Assembly (NCBI GenBank): GCA_034437075.1 | Contig: DAOTVD010000221.1 | Coordinates: 1 to 15,504, forward strand | Source of the DNA: DAOTVD01 sp034437075 | Lineage (GTDB): Bacteria; Chloroflexota; Anaerolineae; Aggregatilineales; J027 | DNA length: 15,504 nucleotides | Direction of reading: 5' to 3' | Part shown: in pieces, positions 1 through 6,842 of the stretch | Position numbering within the stretch: position 1 is the stretch's first letter | Layout: each line of letters opens with the position of its first letter | The notes under the pieces: generated by a model | Database searches by the model: none | What the model was told of the DNA's origin: nothing | Seen by the model: the letters and a program-made list of their open reading frames with translations, nothing else | Translations under genes and position numbers: made by a program

Positions 1-701
1 TTGAGCCGACTGCCGAAGAACAAGAAGAAATCGACCGCCCAGGCGATAGCCCGCCACCACCACCACCACCGCAGGAAAATGCCGCGCAATCCACGCCGAC
101 CCCTACACCCACGAATACCCCATCGCCGACGCCCACCAACACGCCGACGCCCACGCCCCAACAAGAACAGCCCGCCGAACTGCCCCAAGCGGTAAATCCG
201 ACGCCGACACCCACCGTAACGCCCAGCCCGACCGCCACGATCACCCCATCCCCAACGCCCGTGGCGCCCCAACAAGAGACGCAAATCCCGCCAGCAGACG
301 ATGGGCCAGACTGGTTGCGTATTCTGCTGGGCATCATCATCGCGGTTACGCTGCTGACCGTGCTGCTGGTCGTGGGCGTCGTGTTCTTAATCTGGTGGGT
401 GGAGCATCGTGGCCTGGGCGGATTATCACTCACAGAAAAAGCCTATGCGCGCCTGGGTATTTATGGCCAATGGCTGGGGGCCCAGCTTCCGCCGGAACAT
501 ACACCTGAAGAACGCCGCCAGCGCTTGGTAACGACCGTGCCCGAAGGCGAAACGCCTATCAGCGACATCACCGCCTTGTATGTAGAGCGCCACTTCGCGC
601 CGCCGCGTGACGAAGATGACGAAGCGCAAGCCGGGCAAGCCTGGGCCCAAGCGCGTATCGCTTTTATCCGGCGCAAATTCAAGCGTTGGTTTGGTCGCTA
701 G
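1..701 (+). CDS. C-terminal part of a transglutaminase-type membrane protein (DUF4129-like tail), 5' truncated
   Basis: The frame is open from the window edge (first full codon at position 3) to TAG at 699-701, giving 232 visible residues; the start lies outside. Residues about 1-100 are an acidic stretch, a run of six prolines and then a Pro/Thr-rich linker of the TPTPT type. A single strong membrane segment follows (about residues 104-130, WLRILLGIIIAVTLL...), then a basic, charged cytoplasmic-type tail of about 100 residues. That tail has the pattern of the DUF4129 domain found at the C-terminus of TgpA-like membrane transglutaminases: an AYARLGIYGQWLG segment, a P-x-x-TPEE segment, then ITALYVERHF. 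By family knowledge the missing N-terminal part would carry several membrane helices and an extracytoplasmic transglutaminase-like domain; this is inference. Its stop is only 4 nt from the stop of the convergent cdsA. The ATG-like starts inside the linker are not needed, because the frame is continuous. Confidence 0.7.
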   Translation, partial: EPTAEEQEEIDRPGDSPPPPPPPQENAAQSTPTPTPTNTPSPTPTNTPTPTPQQEQPAELPQAVNPTPTPTVTPSPTATITPSPTPVAPQQETQIPPADDGPDWLRILLGIIIAVTLLTVLLVVGVVFLIWWVEHRGLGGLSLTEKAYARLGIYGQWLGAQLPPEHTPEERRQRLVTTVPEGETPISDITALYVERHFAPPRDEDDEAQAGQAWAQARIAFIRRKFKRWFGR

Positions 702-705
702 GGGG

Positions 706-1473
706 CTAAAACAGCAAAACCAATAACCAAAGGGCTGGGATTGTAAACAACAGGCTATCAACACGGTCTAGCAGGCCGCCATGGCCTGGCAACAATCTTC
801 CGGAATCTTTGTGGTTGTAATGGCGCTTGATGGCCGACTCAAATAAGTCACCCAACACCGCCAGGGGGGGCAGTAGGATACTCGCCAGAATAACAACCAG
901 GGGCGTGCTCGTCAGTGCCTCGGTTAGCCATCCGGAAAGAAAGATGCCCAGACCCCCAAAGATAATACCAATTATGGTTCCTTCCCAGGTTTTACGGGGC
1001 GAAATAGGCGATAGTTGGCGCCGCCCGAAATAGCGCCCCCCAAACAGCGCCATGGTGTCGGTAAGCCAAGTGCCTACAAACAAAATAGTGAGCCAGGTCA
1101 TAAAGTCGGGCATTAAGCGCAAGGCCATGATGGGCATCGCCAGCAAGCCGAGATACCCGGCACTGCTGGCCCACCAACGCGGCAACCCGTTCATTTGATG
1201 ATTGATAAGCGCGGCAAAACCGGCTACCAACCAAACCAGCACCAGCGCCGGGTCGGGCAATAAAAATGGCAACGTTAAACAAACCCAGATAATCGCTATC
1301 AGTGCTGCCAGGCGATAGGGCGTAGCGGATTGCATCATGCGCAAGAGTTCGAAAGCCGCCAACGAGATAACCAACCCGGCCAGGGCGAGAGTCGTCCAAA
1401 CCGAAACGACCAGACAAATCACAACTAGGGGCACTCCGGCCAGAGCAGTAAGAATACGCGCGTTCATGGTCAT
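706..1473 (-). CDS. cdsA: Phosphatidate cytidylyltransferase (CDP-diglyceride synthase)
   Basis: A 255-residue integral membrane enzyme that makes CDP-diacylglycerol from phosphatidate and CTP, the branch point for phospholipid synthesis. The C-terminal family signature is intact at about residues 212-237: ESAIKRHYNHKDSGR followed by LLPGHGGLLDR, with the K-R, K-D, H-G-G and D-R residues of the consensus. A second conserved patch, SPRKTWEGT, lies ahead of it in the middle third. Most of the remainder is a series of hydrophobic helices, as expected for the family, and the length is typical. The start could be the ATG at 1473 or the ATG six bases further in (1467); no strong ribosome binding site separates them. 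It is convergent with the gene at 1-701 (4 nt between stops) and divergent from the gene at 1532, with a 58-nt shared upstream region. Seven G in a row (864-870 on the plus strand) fall inside the gene without breaking the frame. Confidence 0.95.
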   Translation of the reverse strand: MTMNARILTALAGVPLVVICLVVSVWTTLALAGLVISLAAFELLRMMQSATPYRLAALIAIIWVCLTLPFLLPDPALVLVWLVAGFAALINHQMNGLPRWWASSAGYLGLLAMPIMALRLMPDFMTWLTILFVGTWLTDTMALFGGRYFGRRQLSPISPRKTWEGTIIGIIFGGLGIFLSGWLTEALTSTPLVVILASILLPPLAVLGDLFESAIKRHYNHKDSGRLLPGHGGLLDRVDSLLFTIPALWLLVLLF

Positions 1474-1531
1474 CTCTGGTAAAATAGATTTAATCTTCGT
1501 CGCATTGTATCATCAGAGAAATCCGAAAACG

Positions 1532-2260
1532 ATGCAGAATCTCGAACAAGGTACGGGGTGCGTCATCCGTCAAGGGGGCGACATCGTGCTCATACGCCCC
1601 CCATCTGTCGATTATGCCAACGCTCAGATTCAGGATTACGGGCGCATTATGCCCCACAGGCCCCCATTGCGCCTAACCTTAGAGGCACGCTTTAGTCATT
1701 CGCAAGATGCGCTACGCGGCACTGCCGGGTTCGGGTTCTGGAACGCGCCTTTTGCCCCGGCTTTACGACGTATCCGCTTACCTAAAAGTGCCTGGTTTTT
1801 CTTCGGCAGCCCTCCCCTAGATTTACCCTTCGCCCAAGGTGTGCCGGGGTATGGCTTCAAGGCGGCGACGCTGGATGTCGCCACACCGCTTTTCATGACC
1901 TTGTTGCCGCTGGCCCCGTTGGGTGTCGTGGCGATGCGCGTCCCGCCCTTATACCGGACGTTCTATCCCATTGCCCAACACGCTATTCGGGCCAGCGAAG
2001 CCGCTTTGCAGCAGGATATGACGCTGTGGCATCACTATCAATTGGATTGGACGCGCGAGGGGATCACATTTCACATTAACGGAGAGCAAGTGCACCATAG
2101 CCGCTATCGCCCCCGGGGTCGCCTTGGGTTCGTGGCCTGGATAGATAATCAGTATGCTATCGTGACACCCCAAGGGCGCTTGGGCTGGGGCTTGGTGAAT
2201 AGCGACCAGACGCAAGAACTACACATCCGGCACCTGAACATTCGGCCTGGCTCGCCTTAA
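1532..2260 (+). CDS. Probable concanavalin A-like (GH16/LamG-type fold) protein, function unknown
   Basis: A 242-residue protein starting at ATG 1532. The open frame runs further upstream, but there it lies antisense to cdsA, so the start is placed between the divergent genes. No signal peptide is visible, so it is probably cytoplasmic. The C-terminal third resembles the beta-sandwich of GH16/LamG-type proteins: MTLWHHYQLDWTREGITFHI, then NGEQVH, then GRLGFVAWIDNQYA. This is the typical 'measure, then describe the ligand' order of this fold. The N-terminal part has alternating strands with aromatic residues (GFGFWN, WFFFGSPP). I do not see the GH16 catalytic E-x-D-x-x-E pattern, so hydrolase activity is not supported. 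No good ribosome binding site precedes the ATG. A TATCAT hexamer at 1508-1513 could be its -10. It stands alone on the plus strand, 78 nt ahead of the arginine promoter's -35. The fold assignment is moderately sure; the function is unknown. Confidence 0.6.
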   Translation: MQNLEQGTGCVIRQGGDIVLIRPPSVDYANAQIQDYGRIMPHRPPLRLTLEARFSHSQDALRGTAGFGFWNAPFAPALRRIRLPKSAWFFFGSPPLDLPFAQGVPGYGFKAATLDVATPLFMTLLPLAPLGVVAMRVPPLYRTFYPIAQHAIRASEAALQQDMTLWHHYQLDWTREGITFHINGEQVHHSRYRPRGRLGFVAWIDNQYAIVTPQGRLGWGLVNSDQTQELHIRHLNIRPGSP

Positions 2261-2338
2261 AATATGCGAAGCGTTAACGATAATTGATTGTGAAATATTA
2301 CTTTAATGCGACCTCAATGGGCAGATTGCACAAAAATA

Positions 2339-2375
2339 TTGACAAACCTTCGTGAATCAGGCACAATCATGCCCA
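2339..2375 (+). promoter_or_regulatory. Promoter of the arginine leader and operon
   Basis: A perfect -35 hexamer TTGACA (2339-2344) is followed, after exactly 17 nt, by CACAAT (2362-2367, 4 of 6 matches to TATAAT including the conserved second A and final T). Transcription should begin about 7 nt later, at 2374-2375, which coincides with the A of an ATG. The region upstream (2261-2338) is clearly more AT-rich than the flanking genes. No other promoter of similar quality is visible before argC. Confidence 0.65.
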
Positions 2376-2494
2376 TGAATATGATTAAAGCAGTATTAAA
2401 ATATAAAAATACTTTTCCGGCACCTTTCCGTTTTTTTATTCGCCGACGCCGCACCGATACCACTTGGTTCGGTAGCGTGCTGACGCCTGGCTAG
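2375..2494 (+). CDS. Arginine-rich leader peptide of the arg operon attenuator (39 aa)
   Basis: A short open frame ending in TAG at 2492-2494, directly upstream of a terminator and argC. From ATG 2375 it encodes 39 residues: MNMIKAVLKYKN at the N-terminus, then PFRFFIRRRRTDTTWFG. Four consecutive Arg codons (CGC CGA CGC CGC, 2441-2452) plus one at 2429-2431 give five Arg in 39 residues, clustered where a stalled ribosome would control the next RNA hairpin. ATG 2375 coincides with the predicted transcription start, and no Shine-Dalgarno sequence is present. Translation is therefore probably leaderless; ATG 2381 is the alternative, and ATG 2369 lies before the predicted transcript start. The peptide has no recognisable domain, and its likely role is only to let the ribosome report the supply of charged tRNA-Arg. 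The RNA structures around it support this; expression is untested. Confidence 0.75.
   Translation: MNMIKAVLKYKNTFPAPFRFFIRRRRTDTTWFGSVLTPG
2453..2473 (+). promoter_or_regulatory. Attenuator hairpin 1:2 (protector/anti-antiterminator)
   Basis: ACCGA (2453-2457) pairs with TCGGT (2469-2473) and ACC (2459-2461) pairs with GGT (2466-2468). There is a single bulged T at 2458 and an ACTT loop, giving 8 base pairs. The 5' arm begins at the base right after the fourth Arg codon. A ribosome stalled on any Arg codon of the run would cover segment 1 and open this hairpin. A ribosome that has reached the TAG at 2492 would leave it free to form. Confidence 0.65.
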
Positions 2495-2543
2495 GTGCAA
2501 CGCCCCAACTAAAGAAATTAATTCTTTTTTTGACCCCGGACCA
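2465..2543 (+). promoter_or_regulatory. Attenuator antiterminator pairing 2:3
   Basis: TGGTTCGG (2465-2472), the 3' arm of the first hairpin, is complementary to CCGGACCA (2536-2543), the 5' arm of the terminator. This gives 8 pairs including one G-U. The pairing is mutually exclusive with both the 1:2 hairpin and the terminator hairpin. The loop between the arms holds the leader stop codon and a weak AT stem (AAAGAA 2511-2516 with TTCTTT 2522-2527) that would bring the arms closer. GGTTCGG occurs in both segment 2 and segment 4, as expected for competing partners of segment 3. Confidence 0.6.
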
Positions 2544-2566
2544 CTTGATAAGCGGTTCGGGTTTTT
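2535..2566 (+). terminator. Intrinsic terminator (attenuator hairpin 3:4) upstream of argC
   Basis: CCCGGACC (2535-2542) pairs with GGTTCGGG (2554-2561) with one G-U. After an A-C mismatch the stem continues with CTT/AAG around a GAT loop, 11 pairs in all. Five T follow at once (2562-2566). It ends about 28 nt before the argC ribosome binding site, so termination here would switch off the whole downstream gene set. It lies inside a leader rather than after a gene, which points to attenuation. Confidence 0.85.
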
Positions 2567-2606
2567 CGTGTTGATGCATCACTGCCGCATAGATGAGGAG
2601 CACACC

Positions 2607-3599
2607 ATGGGTATTCAGGTAGGCATTTGGGGCGCAGCAGGCTACGCAGGCCGCGAAGCCATCCGCTTAATCGAAAACCATCCAGAGATGTCCATCCGGT
2701 ACGCCATTTCGGATACTTACGCGGGCGAACGATACAATGGCGTGCGCTTTGTGGCTCAGCAAGAGGCGGATATGAGCACCGTAGACCTCGTGCTCTTGTG
2801 TACACCGCATACCGCATCCGCGCCCTTGGCCAAACAAGCCCTGGCAGCGGGCGCCAAGGTGGTCGATTTATCGGCGGATTTGCGTTTACATAGCCCGGAG
2901 GCGTTCGAAACTTGGTACGGGGTAGCGCATCCCGTGCCGGAACTACTGCCGACTGTCTATGGTTTGCCCGAATTTTACCGCGCCGACATCCCCGGCCAGA
3001 CGCGCATCGCGAACCCGGGTTGCTACCCCACGACCTCGCTACTCGCAATATTGCCGTTGGCCGAAGCGGGCGGCATTCAGCCGGAACGCCCCATGATCAT
3101 TGATGCCAAAAGTGGCGTCAGTGGCGCGGGGCGTAAGCCCAAACTCGATACACATTTTGCCGAAGTGTTTGGCGACCTGAAACCCTATAACATTGGGCGT
3201 GTGCACCGCCACGTCGGCGAAATGGAACAGACCCTGCAAGCGATATTCCCGCAGGCGGGCGCGCTAATCTTTACACCGCATTTACTGCCCATTGATCGTG
3301 GTTTGTTGGCGGCTTGTTATATTCCCCTTGCTGATGAGTGGGACAGCACACGCGCGCGGGCTGTCTACACCGAACGCTACGCGGATGAACCCTTCGTGAC
3401 CGTCTTGCCAGAGGGCGAAACGGCGCGCATTGCGCATGTCGCGCGGCAAAATGGGGCCGTTGTATCCCTGCATGCGGCCACGGATGACACCCTCATTGTG
3501 CTTTCCGCGCTAGATAATCTGCTGAAGGGCGCTTCCAGCCAAGCGTTGCAAAATGCGAACCTGATGTTCGATTTGCCCGAAACCTACGGGTTACGATAG
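2607..3599 (+). CDS. argC: N-acetyl-gamma-glutamyl-phosphate reductase
   Basis: A 330-residue NADPH-dependent enzyme for the third step of arginine synthesis: N-acetylglutamyl phosphate to N-acetylglutamate semialdehyde. The N-terminal dinucleotide-binding loop is VGIWGAAGYAG (about residues 5-15). The catalytic cysteine is in NPGCYPT (Cys139), and the conserved His motif is GRVHRHVGEMEQ (about residues 197-208). The length is typical of the short single-domain form. ATG 2607 is chosen because GAGGAG (2595-2600) sits 6 nt ahead. An in-frame GTG at 2568 is possible but overlaps the end of the terminator and adds 13 residues not usual for the family. It is the first gene of the set and lies directly behind the attenuator. 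argB follows after 8 nt. Confidence 0.96.
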   Translation: MGIQVGIWGAAGYAGREAIRLIENHPEMSIRYAISDTYAGERYNGVRFVAQQEADMSTVDLVLLCTPHTASAPLAKQALAAGAKVVDLSADLRLHSPEAFETWYGVAHPVPELLPTVYGLPEFYRADIPGQTRIANPGCYPTTSLLAILPLAEAGGIQPERPMIIDAKSGVSGAGRKPKLDTHFAEVFGDLKPYNIGRVHRHVGEMEQTLQAIFPQAGALIFTPHLLPIDRGLLAACYIPLADEWDSTRARAVYTERYADEPFVTVLPEGETARIAHVARQNGAVVSLHAATDDTLIVLSALDNLLKGASSQALQNANLMFDLPETYGLR

Positions 3600-3607
3600 G
3601 AGCCAGG

Positions 3608-4348
3608 ATGCAAGTTATCAAAATCAGCGGAAAGCAACTCGATGAGGTGCAATTCCTGGATACACTCGCCCAGGTGCTGAGCGAACTGCCCGAACAAACG
3701 ATCATCGTGCATGGCGGCGGGCGCGAGATCGGCCAGTTGCAATATCTGTACGACGTCCAGCCCACATTTGTGGATGGCTTGCGCGTTACGGATGAAATGA
3801 GCCTAGAGATCGTCAAGATGGTGCTCTGCGGCGCTGTGAATCCGCGCATTGTAGAATTGCTCGGCTTGTTGGGCATCGAAGCGCAGGGCCTCAGCGGGTT
3901 GGATCGCGGCCTAATGCGCGCTAAAAAGTTGGAGCATCCCGAGGCCGACCTGGGTTATGTGGGCGAGGTCGTCAGCGTGCGTACCGACATTCTGCATGCG
4001 CTTTTGGCAGACAACGTGCTCCCGGTAATTGCGCCGATTTGCTTGGGGGATGCAGGCACACTGAACGTGAACGCTGACCACGTTGCGGGGGCGGTCGGGC
4101 GCGCGATGAACGCGGATCGCGTCGTGTTTATCTCCAACGTGCCAGGGGTTTTGCACAAAAACCGCACCGTGCCGCGTTTAACCGTGGAGATGGTCGAAGA
4201 CTATATCGAGCAGGGCATCATCGCCTATGGGATGGTGCCCAAAGTGCGGACAGCCTGCGACTTGTTGCGCGCAGGCGTTAAGGAAATCCTGATTACCAGC
4301 ATGGAAGGCTTACGCGCGAACGTCGGCACGCGCGTAGTTATGGAATAG
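3608..4348 (+). CDS. argB: N-acetylglutamate kinase (short form)
   Basis: A 246-residue amino-acid kinase-family enzyme that phosphorylates N-acetylglutamate with ATP. Visible motifs: VIKISGK at residues 3-9 (the phosphate-binding lysine), VHGGGREI (about residues 35-42), FVDGLRVTDEMS (substrate-binding Arg), LNVNADHVA and GMVPKV (the second conserved Lys). Two usual positions differ: the frequent HGGGPEI is HGGGREI, and the frequent LSGKD is LSGLD. The protein begins almost at the first beta strand, so it lacks the extra N-terminal helix that links subunits in arginine-inhibited hexameric kinases. Direct feedback by arginine is therefore less likely (inference). AGGAG (3598-3602) overlaps the argC stop and lies 5 nt before the ATG. 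The LysW-dependent lysine/arginine kinase LysZ is an alternative relative, but argJ in the same cluster favours the N-acetyl route. Confidence 0.93.
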   Translation: MQVIKISGKQLDEVQFLDTLAQVLSELPEQTIIVHGGGREIGQLQYLYDVQPTFVDGLRVTDEMSLEIVKMVLCGAVNPRIVELLGLLGIEAQGLSGLDRGLMRAKKLEHPEADLGYVGEVVSVRTDILHALLADNVLPVIAPICLGDAGTLNVNADHVAGAVGRAMNADRVVFISNVPGVLHKNRTVPRLTVEMVEDYIEQGIIAYGMVPKVRTACDLLRAGVKEILITSMEGLRANVGTRVVME

Positions 4349-4362
4349 AGAAAGAGGCCAGC

Positions 4363-5541
4363 ATGACGAACGCGATACAATACACCGATAACTATGTCGC
4401 CCAAACCTACCGCCGCCCGCCTTTTACCCTCGCGCGCGGGGAGGGCATGCGCGTATGGGATACCGAAGGCAACGATTATCTTGATCTGGTGGCGGGCATT
4501 GCGGTGATGGCCCTGGGGCATAGTGATCCCCAGTTAACTACGTTGCTGCAAGACCAAGCCGGGCAACTCGTCCATGTCAGCAACTTGTATTACACCGCCC
4601 CGCAAGCCGAACTCGCGCGCGCCTTATGCGAAAAATCATTCGCGCAGCGTGTTTTCTTCTGTAACAGCGGCGCGGAAGCCAATGAGGGTGCGCTAAAGTT
4701 CGCGCGCAAGCTCGCCTATGTAAATGGAGAACACGAACGGCGCGAATTCGTCGCGTTTAGCAGCGGCTTTCATGGTCGGACGATGGGCGCCTTGGCCGTG
4801 ACACCCAAAGCCCAATATCAAGACCCCTACCGGCCTCTGATTGGGGATGTCACGATTTTGCCTATGCACGACGCCGACGCCGCGCGCGCGCACATCGGAC
4901 GCCAGACGGCAGCGGTCATCGTGGAGCCCATTCAGGGTGAGGGCGGCGTGCATCCGGCAGACCCGGCCTTTTTACACACCTTACGCGAAATTTGCGATGC
5001 TACTGGCGCGTTGCTCATCTTTGATGAAGTGCAATGCGGCCTGGGCCGCACGGGGACGTTATGGGCGCACGAAGCCGCCGAAGTCACGCCGGATATGATG
5101 ACCTTGGCCAAACCCCTGGCCAACGGGCTGCCCATTGGTGCCGTCTTGATGACCGAAGCCGTTCATCAAGCTTTAGAACCGGGCGACCATGGCAGCACGT
5201 TCGCGGGCGGGCCGTTGGTCTGCACCGCAGCGCTGCATGTTCTGGAGCGTGTCAGCCAGCCAAGTTTTTTGCAGCATGTGCGCGACACAGGCGACTACCT
5301 GGCCGAACGCCTAGAGGAAATCAACTCGCCGCATATTCAGGAAGTGCGCGGGCGCGGCCTGATGCTAGGCGCTCAGTTGAACATCCCGGCGGCGGACATC
5401 GTCGGCAAAGGTTACGCCCACGGGCTGCTGACGGTCAACGCCGGGCCGAACGTGTTGCGCCTGATTCCGCCCTTGATTATGCAATCTGCCGATGTCGATG
5501 ACGCCATCCATCGTTTAACATCCGTTTTCAGCGAAGTTTAA
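4363..5541 (+). CDS. argD: Acetylornithine aminotransferase
   Basis: A 392-residue PLP-dependent class III aminotransferase that converts N-acetylglutamate semialdehyde plus glutamate to N-acetylornithine. Family motifs in order: FFCNSGAEANEGALKFARK (cofactor phosphate binding), FSSGFHGRTMGALAVT, VEPIQGEGG, FDEVQCGLGRTG (the Asp contacting the PLP ring nitrogen) and TLAKPLANGLPIGA with the Schiff-base lysine at about residue 250. GSTFAGGPLVC follows. Length and motif order match ArgD. The ribosome binding site AAAGAGG (4351-4357) is 5 nt before the ATG, and the gap to argB is 14 nt. Such enzymes can also act on succinyl-diaminopimelate in lysine synthesis; the context here indicates arginine. 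Confidence 0.95.
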   Translation: MTNAIQYTDNYVAQTYRRPPFTLARGEGMRVWDTEGNDYLDLVAGIAVMALGHSDPQLTTLLQDQAGQLVHVSNLYYTAPQAELARALCEKSFAQRVFFCNSGAEANEGALKFARKLAYVNGEHERREFVAFSSGFHGRTMGALAVTPKAQYQDPYRPLIGDVTILPMHDADAARAHIGRQTAAVIVEPIQGEGGVHPADPAFLHTLREICDATGALLIFDEVQCGLGRTGTLWAHEAAEVTPDMMTLAKPLANGLPIGAVLMTEAVHQALEPGDHGSTFAGGPLVCTAALHVLERVSQPSFLQHVRDTGDYLAERLEEINSPHIQEVRGRGLMLGAQLNIPAADIVGKGYAHGLLTVNAGPNVLRLIPPLIMQSADVDDAIHRLTSVFSEV

Positions 5542-5549
5542 GGAATAGA

Positions 5550-6836
5550 ATGATGTCGAATGTCGAAAGTTTTGATGCGCCGATTAAGAAAGTCGTCCTA
5601 GCCTACAGCGGCGGCCTAGATACGTCTGTAATCGTGCCCTGGCTCAAAGAGAATTATAACTGCGAAGTCGTGACCTTTACGGCCAACCTGGGCCAAGAAG
5701 ACGAAATGGAAGGCTTGGAAGAAAAAGCGTTCCAAACCGGCGCCAGCAAGGTTTATATCGAAGACCTGCGCGAGGAATTCCTGACCGATTTTATTTTCGT
5801 GGCCATGCGCGCGGGGGCCATCTACGAGCGCGAATATCTGCTAGGGACATCTTTCGCGCGGCCTCTCATTGCTAAGCGCATGGTTGAAATTGCGGAGATC
5901 GAAGGCGCGGATGCGGTCGCGCATGGCGCTACGGGCAAAGGGAACGACCAAGTCCGTTTTGAGGTCACGGTGATGGCCCATAACCCCAAATTGCGCGTCA
6001 TCGCGCCCTGGCGCGACCCCAAATGGACGATTCGCAGCCGCGAAGATGCCATCGCCTACGCCGAAAAGCACCGCGTGCCCATTTCGCACACCTTGACGAG
6101 CATCTATAGCCGGGATGAAAATCTGTTCCACATGAGCCACGAAGGCGGCCCGCTGGAAAATCCCTGGGTGGCGCCCGAAGCAGACATGTTCAAGCTGACG
6201 ACCAGCCCGCTAAAGGCCCCCGACGACCCCGAAACGGTCATGATCGGTTTTCAGCAAGGCGTGCCCGTTTCGCTGGATGGCGAGCAAATGCCCCCCGTCC
6301 AACTCTTTAGCGAACTGAATGAACTGGGCGCCAAGCACGGTATCGGGCGTGTAGACATTGTGGAGAATCGCCTGGTCGGGATGAAATCGCGCGGGGTGTA
6401 TGAAACACCGGGCGGCACAATTCTGTATAAAGCGCACCAAGCGCTAGAGAGCATCTGCTTGCCCAAAGATGTCTTGCACCTGAAACATTCGCTTGCCCTG
6501 CGCTATGCCGAATTGGTCTATGATGGCAAATGGTATAGCCAACTGCGCGAAGCCTTAGACGCTTTTGTGGACAAAACCCAGGAAAACATGACGGGCGAAG
6601 TTCGGTTAGATTTATACAAGGGCAACGTCATCGTCACCGGGCGCCGCTCGCCGTATAGCCTGTATCGCGAGGACTACGCCTCGTTTGGGCAGATGGACGT
6701 GTACAACCAGCAAGACGCACAAGGCTTTATCACGCTCTGGGGCCTGCCGGAGAAAGTCGATGCGCTGTTGTCTCTGGAAGGCACGGGCCGCAGTCGCTAC
6801 GCCGCGCCGGATTATTCACAGTTTAAGCGGGACTAG
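5550..6836 (+). CDS. argG: Argininosuccinate synthase
   Basis: A 428-residue ATP-dependent ligase that joins citrulline and aspartate to argininosuccinate. The ATP pyrophosphatase P-loop-like motif KKVVLAYSGGLDTSV spans residues 13-27. The citrulline/aspartate-binding region GATGKGNDQVRFE, the SREDAIAYA segment and the C-terminal TGRRSPYSLYREDYASFGQ are all present. The protein is slightly longer than many 400-residue homologues because of about 12 residues before the first strand and a C-terminal tail. It starts at ATG 5550, with AAGGA at 5540-5544 overlapping the argD stop; ATG 5553 is an equally possible start. It sits between argD and argJ, so late-pathway genes are interleaved with early ones. 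Confidence 0.96.
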   Translation: MMSNVESFDAPIKKVVLAYSGGLDTSVIVPWLKENYNCEVVTFTANLGQEDEMEGLEEKAFQTGASKVYIEDLREEFLTDFIFVAMRAGAIYEREYLLGTSFARPLIAKRMVEIAEIEGADAVAHGATGKGNDQVRFEVTVMAHNPKLRVIAPWRDPKWTIRSREDAIAYAEKHRVPISHTLTSIYSRDENLFHMSHEGGPLENPWVAPEADMFKLTTSPLKAPDDPETVMIGFQQGVPVSLDGEQMPPVQLFSELNELGAKHGIGRVDIVENRLVGMKSRGVYETPGGTILYKAHQALESICLPKDVLHLKHSLALRYAELVYDGKWYSQLREALDAFVDKTQENMTGEVRLDLYKGNVIVTGRRSPYSLYREDYASFGQMDVYNQQDAQGFITLWGLPEKVDALLSLEGTGRSRYAAPDYSQFKRD

Positions 6837-6842
6837 CGCCGT

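Noticed and set aside
1..195. Open frame with a run of histidines and many Arg/Pro residues
   Set aside because: It is an alternate-frame reading of the Pro/Thr-rich linker; the frame starting at position 3 continues without a stop into the membrane segment and DUF4129-like tail.
1337..1531. Upstream extension of the gene at 1532
   Set aside because: The extension is antisense to the start of cdsA and has no protein-like features; ATG 1532 lies in the intergenic gap.
2374..2390. ARG-box-like sequence (CATGAATATGATTAAAG) suggesting an ArgR operator
   Set aside because: The right half does not complete the TGAAT-N4-ATTCA symmetry, and the bases also encode the start of the leader peptide; a single half-site is weak evidence.
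2511..2531. AT-rich hairpin AAAGAA/TTCTTT followed by T
   Set aside because: The stem is only six mostly A-T pairs, too weak for an intrinsic terminator; more likely it just folds the loop of the antiterminator.
2568..2606. GTG 2568 as the argC start
   Set aside because: It overlaps the terminator T-run edge, has no ribosome binding site, and the ATG at 2607 has GAGGAG at 6 nt.
2375..2606. T-box riboswitch as an alternative explanation of the leader
   Set aside because: No T-box consensus (UGGNACC-type bulge) or stem I arrangement is visible, while Arg codons in an open frame and three exclusive pairings are.
2518..3048. Long minus-strand open frame opposite argC
   Set aside because: It has no recognisable protein features and is explained by the codon bias of argC on the other strand.
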